From Planctomycetota bacterium (lineage in GTDB: Bacteria > Planctomycetota > UBA1135 > GCA-002686595): a DNA stretch of 64,000 nt. The stretch is from positions 1 through 64,000 of the forward strand of contig JAKVCD010000044.1 in NCBI GenBank assembly GCA_022446815.1. The letters are read 5' to 3'. Below are positions 52,919-61,571 of the stretch, in pieces. Every line of letters begins with the position of its first letter. Within the stretch, counting starts at the first letter, position 1. Below the pieces are notes generated by a model, which was not told the origin of the DNA, did not search any database, and saw nothing but the letters and a program-made list of their open reading frames with translations. A program made the translations under genes and the position numbers.

Positions 52919-53788
52919 CTACCTCCGCTGCAAGATGTCTGGGTCATCCCAGCGAATATCGAGGACCTCCCACGCGCCCTCTTCGCTAGAGGTGTCGAGC
53001 AGATGCTCCGTCAGATTCGCCCACTTTTGCTCCTCAGGCAGCTCGCCGGCGTGCCCTTGCAGCGGCGCACGCCCAAAGAGAGCGGCGCGTCGCTCGGTGA
53101 GGTAAATCACGACGCCGGGGTTCGTCACGCTCGCGAGAGCCGCACCGCTCGCGTCGATGCGCACAGGACCTAAGGAGGCTCGCACCTTAGCGCTCAAGTG
53201 CTTCTGCATGCTCAACGCAACACTCAAGGCGTCGTAGTGCTCATCTAGCAGAAGCTCCTCCCCGACGTGTAAGGCCTTCAGGCTCTCGTCCCATGCGATG
53301 AGCGGCGCTTGCCCGACGCCATCGCTCATGGGGGCGACAGAGAAGCCGGGGAGCAGCACGCCGTCTTCAGAGACAGGCAAGAAGCCGTCAGCCGTCCTCA
53401 CGCAAGCGACGATGCGCCGCAAGCGCACGTCGAGCTCGACGCCGTCCGGCACGATCAACTGCGCGCGCTCGACGCTATGCACCATCGGGAGCGACTCAAG
53501 CTCTTGCGCGACTCGCACCGCGGCCTCTGGATCGTCCGAGTAGATGTGCCCAAGCTGTGAGAGCCGCGCAGCCACAAACTCACTCCAAGCGCCAGGTATG
53601 TACGTCCCTTCGACCTCGCTCTCAATCCGGACGCGATCCAGCGGGACCTCAAAGCGTCCCTCTATATACATACGCTCACTCAGCACCCCGGCGCCGATGA
53701 AGAGCGCCGTGGCACAGAGTGAGAGTATGATCCAGGTCGGGACTCGCCCGCTTCGAGAGATCGCGTGACCTCTCTCCTGCGAGTCCAT
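52919..53788 (-). CDS. FtsQ/DivIB-like single-pass membrane protein
   Basis: This 289-residue protein has a short cytoplasmic N-terminus, one membrane helix (about 17-38: TWIILSLCATALFIGAGVL) and an extracytoplasmic domain. The domain contains LPMVHSVERAQLIVPDGVELDVRLRRIVACVRTADGFLPVSEDGVLLP, which follows the pattern of the beta-domain of FtsQ/DivIB (a strand, the P-x-x-L-x-V-x-V strand with an ER/RR-type end, then a Gly-turn strand with a D-x-x-G-x-x-L motif). Length and topology match FtsQ. The assignment is by pattern alone and a POTRA-containing protein of another role is possible. Its neighbours are membrane proteins, not cell-division or mur genes. Confidence 0.55.
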   Translation of the reverse strand: MDSQERGHAISRSGRVPTWIILSLCATALFIGAGVLSERMYIEGRFEVPLDRVRIESEVEGTYIPGAWSEFVAARLSQLGHIYSDDPEAAVRVAQELESLPMVHSVERAQLIVPDGVELDVRLRRIVACVRTADGFLPVSEDGVLLPGFSVAPMSDGVGQAPLIAWDESLKALHVGEELLLDEHYDALSVALSMQKHLSAKVRASLGPVRIDASGAALASVTNPGVVIYLTERRAALFGRAPLQGHAGELPEEQKWANLTEHLLDTSSEEGAWEVLDIRWDDPDILQRR

Positions 53789-53807
53789 GAAGAACTAGGT
53801 GAGGTCC

Positions 53808-54068
53808 CTAGTTGTTCGCGCCGACCATGCGCGTCTGCTGAGCTTCGGCTGCGGGGGCGCTGGAGCCCGAAGACTTCTGACCCTTGGTCGCCTGCTCAAT
53901 GTAGAGGTCGATCGTGGTCTGAATCTCGGTGACCTCGTCGCGGCTCATGGTGATGGCCTTGCCGGAGGCTTGGGACTTCAGCTCGTGGCCAAGGAGGCGC
54001 GAGACGACCTTGAGGGTGGCGATGTGACGTTGGGACGAGGAGTCGCTCGAGCGGGTGGGGTTCTTCAT
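53808..54068 (-). CDS. Small helical protein of unknown function
   Basis: This 86-residue protein has a Ser/Arg-rich start, then a helical core (RHIATLKVVSRLLGHELKSQASGKAITMSRDEVTEIQTTIDLYIEQAT), and an Ala/Ser-rich tail ending MVGANN. No membrane helix or signal peptide is present, so it should be cytoplasmic. The core has the look of a conserved short domain and a helical hairpin. It lies 20 nt before the FtsQ-like gene on the same strand. I do not recognise the family. Confidence 0.6.
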   Translation of the reverse strand: MKNPTRSSDSSSQRHIATLKVVSRLLGHELKSQASGKAITMSRDEVTEIQTTIDLYIEQATKGQKSSGSSAPAAEAQQTRMVGANN

Positions 54069-54200
54069 GTCTGTGTAGAGTGTCTTGCTTCTTGTGTTGG
54101 GGACGGAACCTGTCAGCTGTCGACGCAGCGCGTGGACAGATCAAGGCGCGAGGAGGCGGAGCGCCTTCCGTTTCCATCGCGTGACTGTTTAGATACCCAG

Positions 54201-56279
54201 ATGAGAGGCCCATCTCAAGGATCGGAATCAGGAGATCCGAGTCAGCAGGACTCAGCTCGCCCCCCCCAGGGCCGCGAATTTCGTGGGCTCACCCTCTCTC
54301 CATTCCAGGTCACAGCCGTCGAGGCCATTGAGGAGGGGGCTGATGTGCTCGTCTCTGCGCCCACAGGGGCCGGAAAGACCCTTGTAGCTGAGTTCGCGAT
54401 CCTGGACGCCGTGAAGCGCGGGAAGCGCTGCATCTACACCGCCCCGATCAAGGCCCTCTCCAACCAAAAGTTTCATGACTTTCAGGCAGACCCGGACATC
54501 GACGTCGGCCTGATGACTGGGGACGTGACGATCCGTCCCCAAGCGCAGGTCTTAGTGATGACGACCGAGATCCTACGGAACGCGATCTTAGAGGGCTCCG
54601 ACACCCTCCATGGGGTTGAGTTTGTGGTCTTCGACGAGGTCCACTTCATGGACGACCGCGAGCGCGGGACCGTTTGGGAGGAGAGCCTGATCTTCGCGCC
54701 AAGCGAGATCCGCTTCATCAGCCTCTCTGCCACGATCCCCAACCTCGATGAGTTCGGTGCGTGGCTGGCCGAGGTCCGCGACCGCCCGGTCGCGGTGGTT
54801 CGTGAGGAGCGTCGCCCTGTCCCGCTCGAGCACCGCTTCTACACCGAGCGCCGCGGCAGCTTCGGAGTAGACGAGCTCGCAGGAGTGCGCCGCAAAGACA
54901 CCCCCGCTCGAGACCGCAGGAGCTCTCGCCGACCGCAGCGCGGGCGCCGCGGCCGACGTGGTGGTAAAGGAGACGGCCTAGACCCGCGCCCGCCCCTCCC
55001 CGGTCCCCTCTTCGACGAGCTCGAAGAGACAGGCCTCCTGCCCGCCCTGGTCTTCTCCTTCAGCCGTAAAGACTGCGAGCGACTCGCGCGCACCAACCGA
55101 GACCGTGCCCTCCTCTCACGTCGAGAGCGAAGAGAGATGGACACGCTCCAGGCTGCGCTCATAGAGAAGTACGAGCTCGGTCAGGACTACCTCGCCAGCG
55201 AGGTGATGGCGCTAGCTCGCAGGGGCGTCGGGTATCACCACGCGGGCATGCTCCCCCTGCACAAAGAGCTCGTGGAGCAGATGTTCACCTCCGGGCTCCT
55301 GCGCCTGCTCTTCACCACCGAGACCTTCGCCCTCGGGATCAACATGCCAGCGCGTACCGTGGCCTTCAGCGGGCTCCGCAAGTTCGACGGCGTGAACTTC
55401 GACTACATGCGGAGGCGCGACTTCCTCCAGATGGCAGGGCGAGCAGGGCGTCAGGGGATCGACACAGAGGGCCTCGTCTATTTGATGTTGAGCGAGCGCG
55501 ACCTCGCGGAGGCCCCGCTGGGTCGGCTGCTTGAGGGCGAGCCTGAGCCCATCACCAGTCGCTTCCATCTCTCTTGGTCGAGCCTCCTGCACCTCGTCTC
55601 TCACCTAGGGCGCGAGCGGCTGCCCGAGGCTTGGGAGAAGTCCTTCTCGAACTTCCAAGCGCGGGAGCGAACCCCCAAGCGGCTGCGTCGCGAGCGCAAG
55701 CGCCAAGCGCGTAGAGTGGAGGCTCGCCTCGACGTCCTCCAAGAGATGGGCTATCTGCGCGGCGACGAGCCTACGCCTCGAGGCGCCTTGGCCCGCGCGC
55801 TGAACGGCTTTGAGCTCCAGGTAACAGAGCTCCTCTTTCGCGGCGTCCTAGAGTGTGAGGGGCCTACAGCCCTCGCCGTGATCTTCACAGCGCTCATCCA
55901 CGAGGACCGCCGGCCTGGCCCCCCTCGCAGAGTGCCCAAGCGCTTCTACGCCTCGCTGAGGTCCCAAGTCGACAAGGTGATCCGCCAGCTGCGCGCGACG
56001 GTAGCGGCGGCTGACGTAGACGACATCCCCAAGGCCGCGGACTGGGGCCTGACTCCGATCGTGATCGAGTGGATGAACGGTGCGAGCTTTGACGAGCTCC
56101 TCGAGCGCTTTGACGTCGGCCCTGGGGATGTCTGCAGGGCCCTGAGGATGGCCGTCCAGCTCATGCGACAGGTAAGGCGCGCGATCGACCCTGACTGGGA
56201 TGTCCACCATGCCCTAGGAGAGGCCATCCAGGCGATGGATCGCGACGAGGTCGATGCGAGGCGCCAGCTCGAGCGCTGA
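54201..56279 (+). CDS. Ski2-like superfamily II helicase
   Basis: I start at ATG 54201 (692 residues), because the upstream in-frame extension crosses the opposite-strand small gene. The helicase core has Q-motif-like FRGLTLSPFQ, motif I APTGAGKTLVAEF, Ia (APIKALSNQKF), motif II DEVHFMDD, motif III SLSATIPN, motif V (LFTTETFALGINMPARTVAF) and motif VI QMAGRAGRQG. This is the Ski2/Mtr4-type pattern with a DEVH box. A short Arg-rich insertion (about 235-260) lies between the two RecA domains. The C-terminal 200 residues fit a DSHCT-type domain. It should unwind RNA in turnover or processing. A -10-like TAGATA ends 5 nt before the ATG, so the mRNA may be leaderless. Confidence 0.9.
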   Translation: MRGPSQGSESGDPSQQDSARPPQGREFRGLTLSPFQVTAVEAIEEGADVLVSAPTGAGKTLVAEFAILDAVKRGKRCIYTAPIKALSNQKFHDFQADPDIDVGLMTGDVTIRPQAQVLVMTTEILRNAILEGSDTLHGVEFVVFDEVHFMDDRERGTVWEESLIFAPSEIRFISLSATIPNLDEFGAWLAEVRDRPVAVVREERRPVPLEHRFYTERRGSFGVDELAGVRRKDTPARDRRSSRRPQRGRRGRRGGKGDGLDPRPPLPGPLFDELEETGLLPALVFSFSRKDCERLARTNRDRALLSRRERREMDTLQAALIEKYELGQDYLASEVMALARRGVGYHHAGMLPLHKELVEQMFTSGLLRLLFTTETFALGINMPARTVAFSGLRKFDGVNFDYMRRRDFLQMAGRAGRQGIDTEGLVYLMLSERDLAEAPLGRLLEGEPEPITSRFHLSWSSLLHLVSHLGRERLPEAWEKSFSNFQARERTPKRLRRERKRQARRVEARLDVLQEMGYLRGDEPTPRGALARALNGFELQVTELLFRGVLECEGPTALAVIFTALIHEDRRPGPPRRVPKRFYASLRSQVDKVIRQLRATVAAADVDDIPKAADWGLTPIVIEWMNGASFDELLERFDVGPGDVCRALRMAVQLMRQVRRAIDPDWDVHHALGEAIQAMDRDEVDARRQLER

Positions 56280-56520
56280 GCCCTCTTTTCAGTCCGAAAA
56301 TCCGGTACCTGAGTCCGCTAGAGGGCCTATGTGGGGTGGCTGAAGTTGAGATTTCAGATACACTCGGGACTTGAGCCCTGTTCGCTGAACTGTGCTCTCA
56401 GGCGTCGCTGATGCCTCGAGTCCATGCCTCAGTGGCTCGCCCACGAACCAGATCGGCCCCCCTCTGCCCCACTCACTCAGAGAGAGCGGCCCTCCCCCAG
56501 CCCCCATCCCCAGTCACTCC

Positions 56521-57279
56521 ATGCGCCTCCTAGCCTCCCTCACCGTCCTCGTCGGGCTCGCCATGCCCGCCCTCGCAGCCGGCCCTGAGGTCGAGTCGAT
56601 GCGCGTAGAGACCAAGGACAAGTTCATCCTCAAGGGAGAGTTTTGGAAGCCCCGCAAGAAGGGCCGTGCCCCCGCAGCTCTCCTTGTGCACGACACCACC
56701 AAAGATCGTAGTGAGTACGCCGCCGTCGCAGAGAACCTGCACAAGCGCGGCTTCGCCGTCCTCAGCGTCGACCTGCGCGGTCACGGCGAGAGCGCCACGG
56801 AGGAGTTCAACTTCTCCAAGATGGACAAGGAGAAGCAGGGCGTCGCTTGGACCCTCGCGATCCGTGACCTCGAGGCCTGCACCGCGTGGCTGCGTAAGCG
56901 CGAGGACGTGCACTCAAGCAACCTCTCGCTCGTCGCCCAAGGCTCCGCCTCCATCCTCGCCGCGCGCTATGCCGAGCGAGATGAGAACGTGCGCTGCGTC
57001 GCCCTGATCGCGCCTGCGGAGAGCGGCCTCGCCAAAGACCTGCCTCGCACCCTCAAGAAGATCGCTGGGATGCCGACCTTGGTCGTCACAGAGAAGGATG
57101 GACGCCAGGACGCCGTGCGCCTCGTTGAGGCCTCCTTTGATGAGGACGAGGGGGAGCTAGACGAGCTCGTCGAGATCAGCGTCATGCGCGCAGACGGCGT
57201 CGAGCTCATGAAGGACAAGCGCCTCCCTGCGACCGTCTCGAGCTTCCTGCGCAAGCACGCTGTCTCAGAGGACGACTGA
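56521..57279 (+). CDS. Secreted alpha/beta-hydrolase-like protein, catalytic residues altered
   Basis: I start at ATG 56521, which gives a signal peptide (LLASLTVLVGLAMPALAAG) and 252 residues; the in-frame extension before it looks non-coding. The fold is alpha/beta hydrolase: ALLVHDTTKDRSEYA, FAVLSVDLRGHGES, then NLSLVAQGSASILAARYA. In the nucleophile elbow, Gly141 in VAQGSA occupies the place of the catalytic Ser (normally G-x-S-x-G), and the late His of the triad is not seen, while the Asp region (TLVVTEKDGR) remains. It is probably not a normal hydrolase. It is convergent with the sulfotransferase gene with 7 nt between. Confidence 0.8.
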   Translation: MRLLASLTVLVGLAMPALAAGPEVESMRVETKDKFILKGEFWKPRKKGRAPAALLVHDTTKDRSEYAAVAENLHKRGFAVLSVDLRGHGESATEEFNFSKMDKEKQGVAWTLAIRDLEACTAWLRKREDVHSSNLSLVAQGSASILAARYAERDENVRCVALIAPAESGLAKDLPRTLKKIAGMPTLVVTEKDGRQDAVRLVEASFDEDEGELDELVEISVMRADGVELMKDKRLPATVSSFLRKHAVSEDD

Positions 57280-57286
57280 GCCTCGC

Positions 57287-57997
57287 TCAGCGGAGCTCGT
57301 AGCCCCACTCGGCGAGATCCTCGCTGCAGAGCTCCTGCACCTTCTCCAGCCCCTCGTCGAAGCCCTCGAAGAGGGACGCTGCGCTGGCCTTCTTCGGGCG
57401 GACTCCCTTCTTGGCGTGGATCCCCCTCATGAGCTCTGCGAGCTCATCCCCGAAGCCGAGGCGTGCCCCGAGCTCTCGTAAGCCGGCGTCCATATCCTCG
57501 AACTGAACCCACTGATCCACGGCGGAGACCCCATCGATGTGAGTGATCCTGCGGTTCTCATCGAGCACGTCGAGGTTGGCCATCAGGAAGCTCTGAAAGC
57601 TCTCAGCCGGAGCCTCGCCGTCCTGGCCCCAGAAGTAGCGACTGACCGCTCGCTCGTAGGGGCTCCGCACGACAGAGACCTTGAGATACTCCTCCCACAC
57701 CTGCTCGGGGACCGCGTCACGGATCATGGAGGCAGGCATGTGGTTGTAGAACTTCTTGGCCTTATGGAGCGTGAAGGTCCTGCGCCAGAGCTGCCGGAAG
57801 GAGTACTCGCCGAGCTGCTTGTGGTAGTTCTGCGCCGTCGCGAAACCCAGCCCTGCTCGCTTGGCCTCATCCTTGGTCGAGATCGGGGTCAGCACATCCC
57901 CTCCACCGCAGAACTTGGAGAGCGCGATCTCAATGCTCGTACCGCCGACCTTCTTGGGCTTGATGAAGATGAACTTGTGGCGATGGGAGATGATCAT
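57287..57997 (-). CDS. Sulfotransferase-family protein (Sulfotransfer_2-like)
   Basis: This 236-residue protein starts FIFIKPKKVGGTSIEIALS, the 5'-phosphosulfate-binding loop (the K-x-G-G-T-S pattern). Further on it has VVRSPYERAVSRYFWG, the 3'-phosphate-binding strand-loop of PAPS enzymes. It would transfer sulfate from PAPS to a hydroxyl group on sugar, lipid or protein. Substrate unknown. Many marine planctomycetes carry sulfatases and sulfotransferases, which fits this organism. It is divergent from recQ and convergent with the hydrolase-like gene. Confidence 0.85.
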   Translation of the reverse strand: MIISHRHKFIFIKPKKVGGTSIEIALSKFCGGGDVLTPISTKDEAKRAGLGFATAQNYHKQLGEYSFRQLWRRTFTLHKAKKFYNHMPASMIRDAVPEQVWEEYLKVSVVRSPYERAVSRYFWGQDGEAPAESFQSFLMANLDVLDENRRITHIDGVSAVDQWVQFEDMDAGLRELGARLGFGDELAELMRGIHAKKGVRPKKASAASLFEGFDEGLEKVQELCSEDLAEWGYELR

Positions 57998-58108
57998 GAC
58001 GCTCCGCGGTCGCCGTGAGGCCCCGCAGGTCGCGAGAGACTACAGCAGCGCCGAGGCTCTCGTCGCCTCTTGATTGAGCAGAGGCGCCCAGCCTTTGCGT
58101 GGTTCTGC

Positions 58109-58136
58109 TTGAACGGCGACCACGCCCTGTTAGAAG
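58109..58136 (+). promoter_or_regulatory. Candidate recQ promoter
   Basis: TTGAAC (58109-58114) and TAGAAG (58131-58136) are 16 nt apart, 30 nt before the recQ start. Only the sequence match and position support this. Confidence 0.4.
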
Positions 58137-58166
58137 GGTCTCTCAGGTGGGGCGCTCCCCGCCAGC

Positions 58167-60146
58167 GTGACCTTGGAAGTGCCCCACGACCCTAGAGACG
58201 ATTACGAGCCTGGCGGTCTCGTAGAGCCCACCGCAGAAGAGATCTGGGGTTCCGAGCCTCTCTCTGAGCCTGTCTCTGTCCCGGTCGCCCACTCCCTCAC
58301 CTGGGAGGAGGCCGAGCCCAAGCTGCACGAGGTCGCGCGACAGTACTGGGGCATCGAAACTCTCAGGCCCCACCAGCTTGAGGCCATGCAGGCTGCCATT
58401 GAGGGCCGTGACGCCCTCGTCGTCATGCCTACGGGCGGCGGCAAGAGCCTCTGCTATCAAGCACCTGCCCTGGTACGCAGAGGCCTGACCGTCGTCGTGA
58501 GCCCGCTCATCAGCCTCATGAAAGACCAGGTCGATGGGCTGAGGCAAAACGGCGTACCAGCCGCCTACCTCGCGAGCACCATCGACGAACGCGAGCGAGA
58601 TCAGATCGAGAACGCGCTCAGGAGCGGCGAGCTCAAGCTCCTCTATGTCTCTCCAGAGCGCATGGTGAGGCAGAGCTTCCTCGACTGGCTCCTACGGCTC
58701 GGTCTCGAGGCCATCGCGGTCGATGAAGCCCACTGCATCAGCCATTGGGGGCACGACTTCCGACCCGAGTACCGCCTCCTCGGAGAGCTCCGCCAGGGGC
58801 GTCACCTCCCCATCCAAGCGCTCACAGCCACCGCGACCGAGCGAGTCCGCGAGGACATCACGACGCAGCTCGATCTCGCAGATCCTGCCCTCATCGTCGG
58901 CGACTTCGACCGTCCGAACCTCACCTACAGGGTCGTTCCGCGCACCGACGCACTCGAGCAGGTCGCCGAGGTCTGTGAACGGCACAAGGGAGAGGGCGGG
59001 ATCGTGTACTGCCTATCAAGGCGCCTCGTCGAGGAGCTTCACGAGGGGCTCAAGTCCAAGGGAGTACGCTCTGCGCGCTACCACGCGGGGCTCAGCGCCG
59101 ACGAACGGAGGATCACCTCCGAAGACTTCAAGGCCGAGCGCGTGGACGTAGTCGTAGCCACTGTCGCCTTTGGCATGGGCATCGACCGACCGGACGTCCG
59201 CTTCGTGGCTCACGCGAGCATGCCGAAGGGGGTCGAGCAATATGTTCAAGAGACCGGCCGCGCTGGACGTGACGGCCTCCCTTCAGAGTGCGTCCTCTTC
59301 GCGAAGACCTCCGATCGACAGAGCTGGGGACGACTCATCGAGCGCTCCACTCAAGAGGCCATCTCCGAAGGAGGCGACGAGGCCACCCTCCTCGATGAAG
59401 AGCGCGGGGCGATGGTGCGCCTAGAGGAGATCGCGAGCTATGCGAGCGCCGCTGGCTGCCGTCACCGCCACCTCGCAGAGCACTTCGGTCAGACCCTTGA
59501 GGGCGAGAGCTGCGGCGCGTGCGATGTTTGCCTCGGGGAGCTTGAGTCCGTCTCAGACTCGACGAGCCTCGCGCGCGCGCTGGTCTCAGCGGTCCTCGCC
59601 ACCGGCGAACGATTCGGAGCCGGGCACGTCTCGGAGGTGCTGCGAGGCTCGAACGCCGCGCGCATCCACAAGTACAAGCACAACGAGCTCCCATGCCATG
59701 GCAGCCTTAAGGAACACACGACCTCGGCGATGCGCGCTTGGCTCGAGCAGCTCGCGTCCCAAGGCTACTTGCGTGTGGAGCCCGGCCCCTACCCGACCCT
59801 GAGCCTCTGCTCCAAGGGACACTCGCTCCTGCGGGGCGAAGGGACGGTCGCGCTGGTCAAGACCGCCGGCGCAGAGCGCAAGGCCAAGGCCCCGAGGCGC
59901 AGCAGCGCAACGGCGACTCTCTCTGGGGAAGGTCAGGCCCTCTTTGAACAGCTGCGGACTCTTCGGCGTGATCTCGCCGCTGAGCGCAAGATCCCGCCCT
60001 ACCTCATCTGCAATGACCGGACCCTGATCGCCCTCGCCATAGAGCGTCCGAGAGACCGCGCGGAGCTCTTAGCGATCCCCGGTATCGGTGAGAAGAAGGC
60101 CTCAGACTTAGGGCCGCTCTTCCTGAGAGCGATCGCAGGCTCCTGA
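58167..60146 (+). CDS. recQ: ATP-dependent DNA helicase RecQ
   Basis: RecQ unwinds DNA 3' to 5' in recombination and repair. This 659-residue protein has motif 0 (FGIETLRPHQ-type, here YWGIETLRPHQLEAM), motif I (MPTGGGKSLCYQ), motif II DEAHCISHWGHDF, motif III TATATERV, motif VI (QETGRAGRDG) and the zinc site (CRHRHLAEHFG then CGACDVC). The RQC winged-helix region follows and the C-terminus has an HRDC domain (about 580-655) ending LLAIPGIGEKKASDLGPLFLRAI. The GTG start precedes a 45-residue extension beyond a typical RecQ N-terminus. Two hairpins follow the gene. Confidence 0.96.
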   Translation: MTLEVPHDPRDDYEPGGLVEPTAEEIWGSEPLSEPVSVPVAHSLTWEEAEPKLHEVARQYWGIETLRPHQLEAMQAAIEGRDALVVMPTGGGKSLCYQAPALVRRGLTVVVSPLISLMKDQVDGLRQNGVPAAYLASTIDERERDQIENALRSGELKLLYVSPERMVRQSFLDWLLRLGLEAIAVDEAHCISHWGHDFRPEYRLLGELRQGRHLPIQALTATATERVREDITTQLDLADPALIVGDFDRPNLTYRVVPRTDALEQVAEVCERHKGEGGIVYCLSRRLVEELHEGLKSKGVRSARYHAGLSADERRITSEDFKAERVDVVVATVAFGMGIDRPDVRFVAHASMPKGVEQYVQETGRAGRDGLPSECVLFAKTSDRQSWGRLIERSTQEAISEGGDEATLLDEERGAMVRLEEIASYASAAGCRHRHLAEHFGQTLEGESCGACDVCLGELESVSDSTSLARALVSAVLATGERFGAGHVSEVLRGSNAARIHKYKHNELPCHGSLKEHTTSAMRAWLEQLASQGYLRVEPGPYPTLSLCSKGHSLLRGEGTVALVKTAGAERKAKAPRRSSATATLSGEGQALFEQLRTLRRDLAAERKIPPYLICNDRTLIALAIERPRDRAELLAIPGIGEKKASDLGPLFLRAIAGS

Positions 60147-60186
60147 GGAGGGTGCCCTCCTCTGCGCCCCCTAGAGGGGGGATTTT
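60145..60186 (+). terminator. Intrinsic terminator of recQ
   Basis: Right at the recQ stop, GAGGAGG (60145-60151) and CCTCCTC (60156-60162) form a 7-bp hairpin. A second, CCCCC-TAGA-GGGGG, lies at 60167-60180 and is followed by GATTTT. The second hairpin recurs almost unchanged after the tRNA-Pro gene (17385-17400). Confidence 0.65.
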
Positions 60187-60302
60187 CAGGAATTGACGGT
60201 TTCGAGTCCGGTGCCTGGGCGAGCGGCGCTGCCCAGATATCGAGGTCTTTTGTCCTTCGGGTGAGCGCGAGCATCACCTGTTCAGTGGAGGAGAACTCCC
60301 AC

Positions 60303-61535
60303 ATGAAGCACCGCAAAGAGAACCACAGAGTCAGTACCGCTGTCGCAGACCGCTCCCAGAGCGCGCTCCCCCACCTCTTCCTCGCTCTCGCCGTCTGGCT
60401 CCTCGCTGGCCAAGCGAGTGCTCAAGGCTACGGCGGCGGAGAGGTCCGCTGGGAGCGCAAGCGCTGGGAGTATCAAGAGCTCCCTGCCACGCTGCCTGCC
60501 CCCGTGCGAGACGCGGTGGCCGACTGGGGCCCTTGGGCAGAGGCCAGCGGCTACAACCTGCTCCTAGACGAGACACGCCAAGTCTTCTTGGTGGTAGAGC
60601 GACGCGATCGCACCGCGGCGAAGCAGCTGCGCGTTGTAGATGAGGCCCTCGAGGTCATCGAAGAGCTGGCCCTCGCTAAGCAGTCAGCCTCCATCCCTGA
60701 GACCCACGGGAGCACAGAGGACGCGCCCAAGGACCGCTCCGTAGCCATAGCAGAGCGGGACACAGAAGAGCACAGCTGGGGGCGCGCTGCGGGCTACGAC
60801 GCTGAACGCGTGCCAGTGATTGCTCTGGTCCATAACCAAGCTGCTTTGGACTCGGTCCTTAAGCACTGGATGAAGCTACGCCCCGAACTGAACTGGCACG
60901 CCGATATCTCACAAGACCTCGTGAGCTTCATCTCCGAAGACCCGCTGTTCGCCGTGCTCATCACACGCGACACCAGCCGCGAAGAGTGGGACCTCAAGCA
61001 CGAGACCGCGGCGCTCCTGACACGCCTGATGCTGAAGCGCGCGCATGGTCCGCTGCCAAAGTGGATCGAGGCTGGCCTCACCTGGCAGGTCGAGACCCGG
61101 CTCTTCCAGTCGATCTGGCACTTCTTCGGTAGGAAGTCCATGTTCGTCGCCTCCTCCTCCCACTCCGGCTGGGAGCGCGAGCTTCGCTCCAAGTTCCGCA
61201 GGACCCGTGAGAGCCAGGGTCTCTTCGATCGCACCATCGCCTTCAGCCCTCTGGAATGGAGTGACACTGAGGCCTACCTGGCTTGGGGGATGATGGGCTT
61301 CGTCTCTGCGGAGCTTGGAGATCGCCTCCCGGTGTACTTAGGCGAGCTCGCTGCCCTTCGAGACCAGCGCGCCAAGGTCGTCGAGGCTGACGGCAGCTGG
61401 ACCTATGACATCACCGCCCTCCCCAGCTCTGTAGAGCAGTTCTCGGCCCTCGCGAGCATCCTCGGGGAGGACTTCGAAGACAGGGCCCTCAAAGGCTTTA
61501 AGCGAGGCCTGAAGCGAAGCGGTGAGCTGCGCTGA
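60303..61535 (+). CDS. Exported protein with a peptidase-MA-like region that lacks the zinc motif
   Basis: I start at ATG 60303 (410 residues), preceded by GGAGGAG at 10 nt. A basic start leads to a signal helix (LPHLFLALAVWLLAGQASAQ). Residues about 210-330 resemble the gluzincin peptidase-MA region: KHETAALLTRLMLKRAHGPLPKWIEAGLTWQVE. The expected HExxH is HETAA (His233-Ala237) and the expected WxxEG is WIEAG, so one zinc His is missing and the Glu has shifted. The protein is probably not a functional zinc protease. The rest is of unknown fold. The reading of the family is my inference from pattern. Confidence 0.7.
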   Translation: MKHRKENHRVSTAVADRSQSALPHLFLALAVWLLAGQASAQGYGGGEVRWERKRWEYQELPATLPAPVRDAVADWGPWAEASGYNLLLDETRQVFLVVERRDRTAAKQLRVVDEALEVIEELALAKQSASIPETHGSTEDAPKDRSVAIAERDTEEHSWGRAAGYDAERVPVIALVHNQAALDSVLKHWMKLRPELNWHADISQDLVSFISEDPLFAVLITRDTSREEWDLKHETAALLTRLMLKRAHGPLPKWIEAGLTWQVETRLFQSIWHFFGRKSMFVASSSHSGWERELRSKFRRTRESQGLFDRTIAFSPLEWSDTEAYLAWGMMGFVSAELGDRLPVYLGELAALRDQRAKVVEADGSWTYDITALPSSVEQFSALASILGEDFEDRALKGFKRGLKRSGELR

Positions 61536-61571
61536 CTTGCCCAAGGCGCACGGGAGCGAGACAATGCACCC

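Noticed and set aside
53799-54200. Upstream in-frame extension of the Ski2-like helicase
   Set aside because: The added residues are not helicase-like and the region is occupied by a well-formed small gene on the other strand.
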